A stretch of DNA of 64,000 bases from JACQGZ01 sp036004665 (GTDB lineage Bacteria > Sysuimicrobiota > Sysuimicrobiia > Sysuimicrobiales > Humicultoraceae). The position numbers and the translations under genes are program-made. The notes below the pieces were generated by a model that was given only the letters and a program-made list of their open reading frames with translations, was not told the origin of the DNA and made no database searches. Position 1 is the stretch's first letter; every line of letters begins with the position of its first letter. The DNA is taken from the NCBI GenBank assembly GCA_036004665.1, contig DASYRG010000020.1, forward strand, positions 53,980 through 117,979. The letters are read 5' to 3'. Below are positions 1 through 7,308 of this stretch, piece by piece.

Positions 1-666
1 GATCTCGCCCAACCCAAAGAGGCCGATCGCGATGACGATGAAGTTGACTCCGCTCTGCAGGGAGACCAGGCCGAAGTTCATCCGCGGCTGGCCGGTCACG
101 ATGTCGAAGCCGACCGTCCCCAGGAGCAGGCCCAGGAGGGTCATCAGGATGGTCTTCAGCGGGTTGGCCCCGCCCAGTCCGGTGAAGGTGGCGAAGGCCA
201 TCAGCAGGACGGCGAAGTTCTCCGGTGGCCCGAACCGCAGCGCAGCCTCCGCCAGCGGCGGCGCGAAGAACGTGAACAGGACGATCGCGACTGCTGCCCC
301 GATGAACGATGAGGTGAAGGCTGCGGTCAGGGCGATCCCCGCCTTGCCTTGCTGGGCCAGCGGATACCCGTCGAAGGTCGTGGCCACCGACCACGGCTCG
401 CCTGGAATGTTGAACAGAATAGAGGTGATGGCGCCGCCGAAGAGCGCGCCCCAGTACACCGACGCGAGAAGGATGATCGCCGCGGTTGGAGTCAGCGAAA
501 AGGTCAGCGGCAGCAGCAGCGCCACACCGTTGGTGCCGCCGAGCCCCGGGAGGACGCCGATCGCCGTGCCCAGGATCAGACCGATCACGGCAATGGTGAG
601 GTTTGCCGGGGTCAGGGCCACCCCCAGGCCGAAGAGCAGATCGTTGAACACGGAGAGCAGGGGCAC
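1..666 (-). CDS. tctA: TctA: large permease of tripartite tricarboxylate transporter (3' truncated by window edge)
   Basis: Only the first 222 codons lie in the window; the frame is open through base 1. The protein is very hydrophobic and carries the TctA hallmark GVLPGLGGTNG at residues 37-47 followed by a long Leu-rich membrane segment, and later a SVYWGALFGGAITSILFNIP run typical of the family. TctA proteins normally have about 500 residues and 10-12 membrane segments and act with TctB and the binding protein TctC to import carboxylates using the ion gradient. I chose the GTG at 666 because it follows the tctB stop by 2 bases and puts the first membrane helix near the N-terminus. Last visible gene of the gntR-oxidoreductase-tctCBA operon. 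Confidence 0.9.
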   Translation of the reverse strand, partial: MPLLSVFNDLLFGLGVALTPANLTIAVIGLILGTAIGVLPGLGGTNGVALLLPLTFSLTPTAAIILLASVYWGALFGGAITSILFNIPGEPWSVATTFDGYPLAQQGKAGIALTAAFTSSFIGAAVAIVLFTFFAPPLAEAALRFGPPENFAVLLMAFATFTGLGGANPLKTILMTLLGLLLGTVGFDIVTGQPRMNFGLVSLQSGVNFIVIAIGLFGLGEI

Positions 667-668
667 GG

Positions 669-1151
669 TTATCGCTCGTAGAGCAGGTACTCGAGGATGC
701 GTCCCTTGGGCAAGGGGAGCAAGAACCACCGCTCAAACGTGAAGAAGAGCAGCAGCGGCACGAGGACGCTCACCAGGATCACCGTGTACCAGCGGTGGCG
801 GCCGACCAGCCAGGTGTAGCCGCCGAGATAGACCGCGCCTCCGATGTAGATGCCCAGGTAGTCGATCACGGCGACGACAGCCGCCATCGGCAGGAAGACG
901 ATCAACAGCGGTTTCCACGCCCGGGCGGGGATGAACGGTCGATCGCCCCCGTTCGCCCCCGCCGGAGCACGCAGGCTTTGGAAGAGGATGATCCCGGCAC
1001 AGATGGTCACGCCGAGTGCCAGCCAGAAGGGGAAGAATCCGGCACCGGGGCCGACGCTGGTCCAGGAAATAGAGACCCGCAGCGCCTCGCGCACCAACAG
1101 CACGGCGCCTAAGGTCAGGCCCAGAGCAATCAGCGTCTCGGCCCGGCGCAT
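669..1151 (-). CDS. tctB: TctB: small membrane subunit of tripartite tricarboxylate transporter
   Basis: 160 residues with about four hydrophobic segments (near residues 8-25, 38-56, 84-105 and 122-142), the size and pattern of TctB. An SVGPGAGFFPFWLALG stretch at residues 31-46 is the family's typical 'GPGxFPxxLG' motif. TctB is the poorly conserved small integral membrane partner of TctA; its exact role in translocation is not well defined. It starts 37 bases after tctC ends and runs almost directly into tctA, so the three subunits are in the usual C-B-A order. Confidence 0.9.
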   Translation of the reverse strand: MRRAETLIALGLTLGAVLLVREALRVSISWTSVGPGAGFFPFWLALGVTICAGIILFQSLRAPAGANGGDRPFIPARAWKPLLIVFLPMAAVVAVIDYLGIYIGGAVYLGGYTWLVGRHRWYTVILVSVLVPLLLFFTFERWFLLPLPKGRILEYLLYER

Positions 1152-1188
1152 CTGTTCAGGCGGTCGAGACGAACGCCCCTCGAATCAC

Positions 1189-2220
1189 TTATTCGGCCAG
1201 CCCGCCCTTGACCATCAGCTCCCGCACCGAGCGGTCTTTTTGCTCCAGGTAGCGTACAAACGCCGGGCCGGTGAGGAAGGCCTTCGTGAAGGCGCCCCGC
1301 TCGATGAAGTCCGCCATCTCCTCCGTGTCCATCAGCTTCCGGAACACATCCTGGTAGAAGGCGACCGCGTCCGCGGGCATGTCGGCCGGGCCGAAGACGC
1401 CGCGCAGCATCTGGTATTCAATCGGAAAGCCCAGCTCCTTCATCGTGGGGATGTCTTTCCAGGCGGTGTTGCCGGTCACAGGCTTGCTGAAGGGCACGCG
1501 CTCGGGAGCGAAGACCGCCAGGGGCCGCACACGGCCGCCTTCCCAGTGCCCCACCATCTCCAGCGGGTTGTTCACCGTGAAGTCCACCTGCTTGCCGACC
1601 AACGCCGCAGCGACTGCCCCGCCGCCGGCGAAGGGTACGTAGGTGAAATCGACACCCCAGGCCTGCTCCAGCAGGACCATGATGATCTCATCTTCCTGCC
1701 TACTGCCCGTGCCGGCCATCTTGATGCTGCCGCGCGGCGCCGCCTTGGCGGCCGCCTGGAATTCCGCGACGGTCTTCCAGGGCGAATCATTGTGCACGGT
1801 GAGCGCGAAGTTGTCCAGTAGCAGCCGCGCAATCGGTGTCAGCGCCCGCCAGCTGAAGCGTGAACCGTCCCGGTTGCGGATGGTCTGGGCGATCGGTGTG
1901 GCGAAAAGGTTGTCCAGCGTGATCAGGAGTGTGTGCGGGTCGCCGGCCTTGTCCACCATCCAGAGGAAGGCCTGCGCGCCGGCGCCGGCGGGGCGGTTGA
2001 CTGGGATGACTGGCTGGGGAGATAGCTTGTACTTCTCGATCAGCGGTGCCATAAAACGGGCCTGCTGATCCGCCCCGCCCCCGGTACCGGCAGGGATCGT
2101 CCACTCGATCGGCCGGCGCGGGCTGAAAACCGGACCCCCGGTCGCCGGCGCAGCGAGGCTGAGAACAGCCACGACCAGCCCCGCCAGGGCTGTGAACCGA
2201 AGCAGTCGTCCTAGACGCAC
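1189..2220 (-). CDS. tctC: TctC: periplasmic substrate-binding receptor (Bug family) of TTT transporter
   Basis: About 343 residues. An N-terminal signal peptide (basic residues, a Leu/Val-rich core, then AAPATGG) is followed by RPIEWTIPAGTGGGADQQAR, the start of the Bug-family fold, and by the family's mid-protein GTGS and PFAGGG elements. Bug receptors bind small carboxylates. I chose GTG at 2220 rather than the GTG three codons upstream because a GGAGG lies 8 bases before it, whereas it touches the upstream one. It lies 106 bases downstream of the oxidoreductase beta gene, implying that the imported acid feeds that enzyme. The ligand cannot be read from sequence; oxalate or another short dicarboxylate is an inference from context. 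Confidence 0.9.
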   Translation of the reverse strand: MRLGRLLRFTALAGLVVAVLSLAAPATGGPVFSPRRPIEWTIPAGTGGGADQQARFMAPLIEKYKLSPQPVIPVNRPAGAGAQAFLWMVDKAGDPHTLLITLDNLFATPIAQTIRNRDGSRFSWRALTPIARLLLDNFALTVHNDSPWKTVAEFQAAAKAAPRGSIKMAGTGSRQEDEIIMVLLEQAWGVDFTYVPFAGGGAVAAALVGKQVDFTVNNPLEMVGHWEGGRVRPLAVFAPERVPFSKPVTGNTAWKDIPTMKELGFPIEYQMLRGVFGPADMPADAVAFYQDVFRKLMDTEEMADFIERGAFTKAFLTGPAFVRYLEQKDRSVRELMVKGGLAE

Positions 2221-2326
2221 CTCACTCACCTCCGAGATCGGTTTCGTCCTGAACTGTACGCTTCGCGCTCGGTATGCTTCTCCAGGTTATCGCCCCTTTC
2301 GTCACAACTCCGTCAACGACTCCTCC

Positions 2327-3361
2327 CTAGTCTGGTGCCTTCTGGTTCACGATGTCGCTGGCGAAGGGAATGACGCCGGGAATGATCCACCGGGTCCACA
2401 TCTCGTCCACCTTTGCCTGGAAGTAGTCGATATCGTCGTCGGTGAAGTGTGCGAAGCGCCCCTGCCGCAGCAGGTAGTCGCGCACCGGCAGCCGCTTCGT
2501 CCGCTTCTCGGCGATGCCTTTGGTCCGGCCGTAGAGCTTGAGTTTGTGATCCTCCACCTCATAGAGCGGCCAGATCCCGCAGTTGACGGCCAGTTCGCCG
2601 AGTTCGTGGGATTGCATCGGGTCGTAGTCCCAGCCTTTGGGACAGGGGTCGAGGGAGTGGATGAAAGTCGGCCCGCCGATGGTAAGCGCCTTGCGCACGC
2701 GGTTCATCATCTCGACCGCGTAGGAGGCGCAGACCGTGGCTACATAGCGGCAGGAGGGATGGCCGGCCGCCAGCATCCCGGCGGTGTTCTTCTTCCAGCG
2801 GTTGTGCAGGATGCGCTTGGCCTTCCCGGGCGGGCTGAAGGTGGTATGGGCGCCCCAGGGCGTCATACCGGAGAGCTGGATGTCGGTGTTGGCGTAGGAC
2901 TCGTTGTCGTAGAGGAGGATCAGGAAGTTGTACTCGGTGTGGGTGAGGGCGGCGGAGATCGCCGAGAGTCCCATGTCCGCCCCGCCCCCGTCGCCGCAGA
3001 AGGCGATGACGTTGATCGGCTCCTCCTTCATCTTGCCCTTGCGCATCAGCGCCCGCAGCGCGGCGGCCGTCCCCAGCCCCGCCGAGCCGCTGCTGCCAAG
3101 CTGCGTGTGCATCCAGGGCACCACCCAGGACGTGCTGTAGTACGTCGTGTTGGCCACATACATGCAGCCCGTGGAGCCGAGGACGATGGTGCGCGGCCCG
3201 GAGGCCTTCACCATCAGCTTCATCACCAGGGCGGACTCGCACCCCTGGCACGTGCGGTGCCCGGAGGTGAAGTATTCTTCCAGGGGCACCTTCTTCACCC
3301 CCTTGAAGGGGTCGAGCTGCTGGGTGGGCAGGGTCGCGATTGCGTCGGCCATCTGACTCAC
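2327..3361 (-). CDS. 2-oxoacid:ferredoxin oxidoreductase, beta (TPP-binding) subunit, oxalate-oxidoreductase-like
   Basis: 344 residues. The thiamine-diphosphate/Mg motif reads CGDGGGADMG (residues 122-131), with YDNESYANT at 151-159 corresponding to the active-site YDNEAYMNT of pyruvate:ferredoxin oxidoreductases. Cys38, Cys41, Cys66 and Cys211 fit the four ligands of the proximal [4Fe-4S] cluster. The beta subunit holds TPP and passes electrons from the decarboxylated intermediate to ferredoxin. A GGAGG lies just upstream; the GTG at 3361 or the ATG three codons later could be the start. It follows the alpha gene by 7 bases. Family assignment is secure; the substrate is inferred from the alpha subunit. 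Confidence 0.9.
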   Translation of the reverse strand: MSQMADAIATLPTQQLDPFKGVKKVPLEEYFTSGHRTCQGCESALVMKLMVKASGPRTIVLGSTGCMYVANTTYYSTSWVVPWMHTQLGSSGSAGLGTAAALRALMRKGKMKEEPINVIAFCGDGGGADMGLSAISAALTHTEYNFLILLYDNESYANTDIQLSGMTPWGAHTTFSPPGKAKRILHNRWKKNTAGMLAAGHPSCRYVATVCASYAVEMMNRVRKALTIGGPTFIHSLDPCPKGWDYDPMQSHELGELAVNCGIWPLYEVEDHKLKLYGRTKGIAEKRTKRLPVRDYLLRQGRFAHFTDDDIDYFQAKVDEMWTRWIIPGVIPFASDIVNQKAPD

Positions 3362-3368
3362 ACTCCTC

Positions 3369-4595
3369 CTATTGCCTGATCCCGATCCAGGTCGTGGTGT
3401 CGACCTGCTCGCCCGCCGCGGCGCGGCCGACCAGATCGGTCATCTCGCGCACGTTGGGCACGGTCACTTCGCGTCCGCCCAGGCCGCAGATGAAGGAGAG
3501 CAGCGGTGGGCGGGCCGGTGCGTTGTAGAGGGCGGCGCGGACCTCGTTGGCCAGCACCCCGCTGAAGTAGGGGGACCCGAAGGAGTAATCCCGGTCGATC
3601 ACGCCCACGCCCTGGAAACGGGAGAGCGTCTGCGCGAGTTCATCGGTGGGGAAGGGGCGAAACCAGCGCAATCGGATGAACCCGACCTTGATCCCCTGGG
3701 CGCGCATCTGCCGGACGGCCACCTTCACCGGCATCGAGAGCGTGCCCATCCCGAGCAGGACCACCTCCGCGTCCTCCGTCTGGTACTCCTCAAAGAACGG
3801 GTTGCCGTACCGCCGGCCGAAGATGGCCTCGTGCTCGGTATAGGCCTCCTTGATGACGTGCTGGGAGCGCTTCATCGCCTCGTCGTTGTGCTTGCGCAGC
3901 TCCATCAGCCAGTCCTCGTTCACCTGCGGCGCCACCGTAATCGGGTTGTCGGGGTGCAGCAGCAGGTCGCCGCGGTCGTACCGCGGGAGGAACCGGTCCA
4001 CCCAGATCTGCGGCGGGATCTTCACCATGGACTGGGAGTGGGTGAGGAAGGCGCCGTCGCACCCAATGGCGCAGGGAAGGAAGACCCGCCGGTCCTCCGC
4101 CACGCGGTAGGCGATCAGCGCCACATCCAGCGCCTCTTGGGCGTTGTCCACCCAGACCAGCATCCAGCCCAGATCGCGCACGGCCAAGGCATCGTTGTGC
4201 TCGACGCCGAAAGCCCCCGGGTCGTCGAGGGCGCGGTTGCCCACCATCGCCACCATGGGAATGCGCAACGCCGGCGTCACCGTCAGCGCCTCGAACGCGT
4301 ACATCCAGCCCACCCCGCTGCTGCCGCAGAAGACGCGCGCCCCGGCCGCAGAGGCGTGCTTGACGATCTCGAACTGACTGTGCTCCGACTCGGCGACAAT
4401 GTACTCGCAGTCCATCTCGCCGTTGGACACGAGCTTGGCCACGTACTGCATCACCGTGTCGTAGGGGCGGATGGGATAGGCGGTGATGACGTCGACGTCC
4501 GCCAGCTGGCAGGCGACCGCGATCGCCTCGCTGCCGGAGATGAGCTCTTCCTTTTCCTGCGCCGGCGCCTGGACCGGCTCCACAACCTTGGCCAT
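3369..4595 (-). CDS. 2-oxoacid:ferredoxin oxidoreductase, alpha subunit with YPIRP (oxalate-type) signature
   Basis: 408 residues from ATG 4595, chosen because GGGAGG stands 7 bases upstream; an in-frame ATG at 4619 lies inside a hairpin and lacks such a site. The N-terminal pyrimidine-binding domain has TAYPIRP (Arg43) where pyruvate enzymes have YPITP, plus RALDD with Arg121 and Asp124, and the TPP-activating Glu71 in ESEHS. From memory, the Moorella oxalate oxidoreductase uses Arg31, Arg109 and Asp112 of its alpha chain to hold oxalate; all three map here with a constant offset of 12. That is known-family reasoning, not a computed alignment. Expected reaction: oxalate + CoA-independent oxidation to 2 CO2 with reduced ferredoxin. 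Confidence 0.85.
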   Translation of the reverse strand: MAKVVEPVQAPAQEKEELISGSEAIAVACQLADVDVITAYPIRPYDTVMQYVAKLVSNGEMDCEYIVAESEHSQFEIVKHASAAGARVFCGSSGVGWMYAFEALTVTPALRIPMVAMVGNRALDDPGAFGVEHNDALAVRDLGWMLVWVDNAQEALDVALIAYRVAEDRRVFLPCAIGCDGAFLTHSQSMVKIPPQIWVDRFLPRYDRGDLLLHPDNPITVAPQVNEDWLMELRKHNDEAMKRSQHVIKEAYTEHEAIFGRRYGNPFFEEYQTEDAEVVLLGMGTLSMPVKVAVRQMRAQGIKVGFIRLRWFRPFPTDELAQTLSRFQGVGVIDRDYSFGSPYFSGVLANEVRAALYNAPARPPLLSFICGLGGREVTVPNVREMTDLVGRAAAGEQVDTTTWIGIRQ

Positions 4596-4618
4596 GATTA
4601 GCCTCCCGCGCAGGAGCA

Positions 4619-4646
4619 CCCCAAAATTCGCTCACGAATTTTGGGG
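4619..4646. promoter_or_regulatory. Perfect 12-bp-stem hairpin between the gamma-delta and alpha genes
   Basis: Bases 4619-4630 (CCCCAAAATTCG) are the exact reverse complement of 4635-4646, around a 4-base loop CTCA. Outside it, GGAGC at 4613-4617 can pair with GCTCC at 4652-4656. It fills most of the only sizeable gap inside the oxidoreductase operon and is AT-rich in a GC-rich context. There is no downstream T-run on either strand, so it is more likely an mRNA processing or stability element, or a protein-binding palindrome, than a strong terminator. Confidence 0.6.
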
Positions 4647-4667
4647 ACCCCGCTCCTCACCTGTCGA

Positions 4668-5900
4668 TTATCCTCCTGCACTAGCCTCGCCGACGTCGGT
4701 GATGACTTCCTCGGTGATCTCCTCGCCGCCCGGACCGCCCACGCCCGCCCGCACCATCTCTTTGATCTGCTCCTCGTACTGTCCGCGGAAGCGAAACCCG
4801 TGCGAGCGATCGGGGACGTGTTGGATCTTCTCCTTGACCCAGGTCTTGTAGGTGTCCTTGCTCTCTTTCCACATCGCCCACTGACTGGCGTTGTCGGTGA
4901 AGGCGGATTCGTTGACCATCGTGATGCAGTCCTCCACCGGACAGACCGCCTCGCAGACGCCGCAGCCGCAGCAGGCCTCCATGTTGGCGTCGTACAGTCC
5001 GTCAGGCGTGACGTCGAAGACGGAGTCCGGACACTGCAGCCAACAGAGCGTGCACTTGATACAGGTGTCGAAGTCCACCACCGGCCGCATCGTCCGCGTG
5101 CTGAACTTCTTGAAGTAGGGGTTGCGCTCGGGGCGCCAGCCGCCCACGGCGGAGGTGGTCGGGTCGGCAAAACCGGCCCCACTGGCGATGCTGTTGATCG
5201 CCACCCCTTCCTTCAGTTCCCACCACTTCGGCAGCTCGAACTCGAAGGGCGTGGTCGGGTCCCCCGTCCCCGGCGGCACCACCACGGCCTCAACGCGCTC
5301 GTAGGCCTTGCGCGCGGAGAGGATCTTAGCCTCGTTCTTCCACTCCTGGCGGATCGCCGCTTCGACGCTCTCGAGGTTCAGCAGTTCGGGCAGCAAACGG
5401 GCGATGGCGCCCAGGACGCGCACGTCGGTGTGATCGTCCTTGTAGACCCACAACCCGGAGAAGGAGGGCAGCCCCGGGACGATCGCCATGTGGTAGGGCT
5501 GATCCTTGGCGTGGGCCATCTTCAGCAGGTCGTCGAAGGGCAGCATCGTCGTCACCAGGACGAAGCCGCCCGGTCTGGTCAGCCGGTTGATCGGCTGCAG
5601 CCCGTACCAGGCCCAGGATTCGACCCCCTTACACAGGGTATCGTCGACGGCGATGGAGACGTCCACGGCCTTGGGCTCATACTGCGCCATGGACGCCTGC
5701 AGCTCTTCTTCGGTGTCGGCAACGATGGCGAAGTTCTTGGCGGGGACGCCGTTGCGCTCGGGGCTGTCCCCGTAGCGGCCGAAGGCGATGCCGGTCTTGC
5801 CCTGCTTCGTGGCCGCCAGCACGATGCCCCGGCAGATGTTCTTGGCCAGGTTCTTCTGAAAGATCCCCCGGTAGACGACCTCGATCGAATGCGTGGCCAT
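4668..5900 (-). CDS. 2-oxoacid:ferredoxin oxidoreductase, fused gamma-delta subunit with two [4Fe-4S] clusters
   Basis: 410 residues. Residues about 1-190 form the gamma domain (VVYRGIFQKNLAKNICRGI and a following Rossmann-like half). Near residues 278-335 is a ferredoxin-like delta domain with two motifs, CIKCTLCWLQCP and CCGCGVCEAVCP, each supplying Cys ligands for a cubane cluster. Gamma-delta fusion as one chain is the arrangement of the Moorella oxalate oxidoreductase. About 70 extra residues follow the ferredoxin domain and look charged and partly helical; their role is unknown. AGGAGG 8 bases before ATG 5900 fixes the start. It lies 13 bases downstream of the gntR gene, so it is co-transcribed with its likely regulator. 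Confidence 0.88.
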   Translation of the reverse strand: MATHSIEVVYRGIFQKNLAKNICRGIVLAATKQGKTGIAFGRYGDSPERNGVPAKNFAIVADTEEELQASMAQYEPKAVDVSIAVDDTLCKGVESWAWYGLQPINRLTRPGGFVLVTTMLPFDDLLKMAHAKDQPYHMAIVPGLPSFSGLWVYKDDHTDVRVLGAIARLLPELLNLESVEAAIRQEWKNEAKILSARKAYERVEAVVVPPGTGDPTTPFEFELPKWWELKEGVAINSIASGAGFADPTTSAVGGWRPERNPYFKKFSTRTMRPVVDFDTCIKCTLCWLQCPDSVFDVTPDGLYDANMEACCGCGVCEAVCPVEDCITMVNESAFTDNASQWAMWKESKDTYKTWVKEKIQHVPDRSHGFRFRGQYEEQIKEMVRAGVGGPGGEEITEEVITDVGEASAGG

Positions 5901-5913
5901 GAAGCGGTCCTCC

Positions 5914-6654
5914 TCAGTCCTGACTGACCTGCAAGATCTCGCCGATTTCCTTCAGGTGTTGTTCCATCGCCTCACCGGCCCCCTCGGCGTCGCGCCGCCG
6001 AACAGCGGCCAGGATGCGGCGGTGCCCGTGCAGGGACCGTCTGGGACGGCCGCGCACCTGGAGCGACCGGGCGCGCGCCTCCTGCAGCAGGTCCATCAAC
6101 ACGTCGATGACCTTGAGGATCACCTGGTTGCGCGCGGCCGTCGCCAGGCGATAGTGGAAGGCGGAGTCCTCTTCGACGCCGAGCCGACCGTGGGCAATCT
6201 CTTCCGCCTGACGCCCCAGGATCGCCCCGAGCGCCTCCAGGTCTTCTTCGCTCGCTTGCACCGCCGCCCGGGACGCCACACCTGGCTCGATGAGGCGGCG
6301 CGCCTCCAGCAGGTCGGCCAGGAGATCCTTCCGCGTCCCGAGCACCGAGGCGAGCGGGGAGACGAGGGACTCCATGGTGAGCTCGCGCACCACGGTGCCT
6401 TCCCCCTGGCGGGGAACGACCAGCCCGGCCAGTTCGAGGACGCGGATGGCGTCCCGCACCGAGCTGCGGCTGACCCCGAACGCCTCGGCGAGTTCACGCT
6501 CTGCGGGGAGACGATCCCCCGGACGCAGGGCGCCATCGGCGATCTGACGCTGGATCTGCGCGGCGACCTCTTCATACACTTTGGTGCGCCGCACGCGCTC
6601 AAATTGGGATGGGGCCAGGGCTGCCGCGCTCAGATTCTTGACCTCTCTGCTCAA
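5914..6654 (-). CDS. GntR-family (FadR subfamily) transcriptional regulator
   Basis: 246 residues. Residues about 22-90 are the winged helix-turn-helix (VYEEVAAQIQRQIADGALRP ... ERELAEAFGVSRSSVRDAIR), and residues about 105-240 the all-helical FCD effector domain, with Asp/His-rich positions (FHYRLATAARN, HRRILAAVRRRD, EQHLKEI) that bind a metal and a carboxylate in this subfamily. Such proteins usually repress a neighbouring acid-utilisation operon until the acid binds. It is the first gene of the operon, 13 bases before the oxidoreductase gamma-delta gene, so it probably controls itself and the enzyme and transporter genes behind it. Confidence 0.9.
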   Translation of the reverse strand: MSREVKNLSAAALAPSQFERVRRTKVYEEVAAQIQRQIADGALRPGDRLPAERELAEAFGVSRSSVRDAIRVLELAGLVVPRQGEGTVVRELTMESLVSPLASVLGTRKDLLADLLEARRLIEPGVASRAAVQASEEDLEALGAILGRQAEEIAHGRLGVEEDSAFHYRLATAARNQVILKVIDVLMDLLQEARARSLQVRGRPRRSLHGHRRILAAVRRRDAEGAGEAMEQHLKEIGEILQVSQD

Positions 6655-6666
6655 GAATGGTCTGGT

Positions 6667-6678
6667 GGTCTGATGACC
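6667..6678. promoter_or_regulatory. Candidate GntR/FadR operator palindrome
   Basis: The sequence GGTC-TGAT-GACC is a 4+4 inverted repeat 12 bases upstream of the regulator's ATG. FadR-subfamily regulators commonly recognise short TGGTnnnACCA-like palindromes, and autoregulation from this position is common. The half-sites are short, so chance occurrence is possible in GC-rich DNA. Confidence 0.35.
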
Positions 6679-6789
6679 GACATGTTCGACGCCTCTTATC
6701 TTACTCCTCCTTCTTGCACGGTCGTCCTGGGAACTGGCCTAATTCTACCCACGAAGGCCGCAGCCGCTTACCGTGATCTGCTTCGGGTA

Positions 6790-7308
6790 CTACGGAGAGG
6801 TCGCGGGGATCTTGGCCTCGAGAAGCCTGATGGCACGTTCGATCGCGCGCCGCCGGAACTCGGCCCGACGCTCCGGTTCCGGCTGACCACCCTGACCTGC
6901 GGGCGCACCCTGCCCGACGCCCGGCCCACGACGGACGCCTGATCCTCCGCCGGGAGGGCCGCCTGGACCCCCGGGCGGACGGCGGTCGGCTGCGCGCTCC
7001 CGTATCTCTTCCAGCGCTGCCCGCTGTTCGGCCGTGAGAACGGCAAAGACCTCGTCGGCGATGGCCTGCGCTGCCTCAACGTCCTCGGGCCGCATCTCCG
7101 CGAGGACACGCAGCCAGGGGAGGATCTTGGCCGCCTGTTCAGCGGAGACGGCATGCTCCTCCTCGCGTTCGAGAGCGATGACGGCCAGCGAGGCGCGCAT
7201 ACCCGGATCGGCCGCCGGACCCTGTCTCTGAGTTGATCCGGACGGGCCGTCGCCGTGGCCGCAGCCGGCGAGGGCGGCCGTCAGCGGGAGGATCAGGAGG
7301 CGGTTCAC
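6790..7308 (-). CDS. Small lipoprotein of unknown function, Spy-like LTxxQ motif, in an ABC exporter operon
   Basis: 172 residues. A lipoprotein signal ends in AALAGC (Cys16), so the protein is probably anchored to a membrane. The middle is helical and charged, with LTAEQRAALEEI around residues 90-101 resembling the LTxxQ motif of Spy/CpxP-type periplasmic proteins. Residues about 109-145 are a Gly/Pro/Gln-rich low-complexity segment, and the C-terminus returns to helix. It overlaps the 3' end of the MacB-like permease gene by 4 bases and is the last gene of that operon. Function not recognised; a periplasmic accessory or stress role is a guess. Confidence 0.7.
   Translation of the reverse strand: MNRLLILPLTAALAGCGHGDGPSGSTQRQGPAADPGMRASLAVIALEREEEHAVSAEQAAKILPWLRVLAEMRPEDVEAAQAIADEVFAVLTAEQRAALEEIRERAADRRPPGGPGGPPGGGSGVRRGPGVGQGAPAGQGGQPEPERRAEFRRRAIERAIRLLEAKIPATSP

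Noticed and set aside
2192..3379. Long plus-strand open frame (395 codons) opposite the oxidoreductase beta gene
   Set aside because: It is antisense to a gene with clear motifs and encodes Gly/Arg/His-rich sequence with no recognisable fold, as expected of GC-rich shadow frames. Similar long frames opposite 4641-5927, 7233-8078, 11192-12286, 37913-40168 and 40189-41376 were rejected for the same reason.
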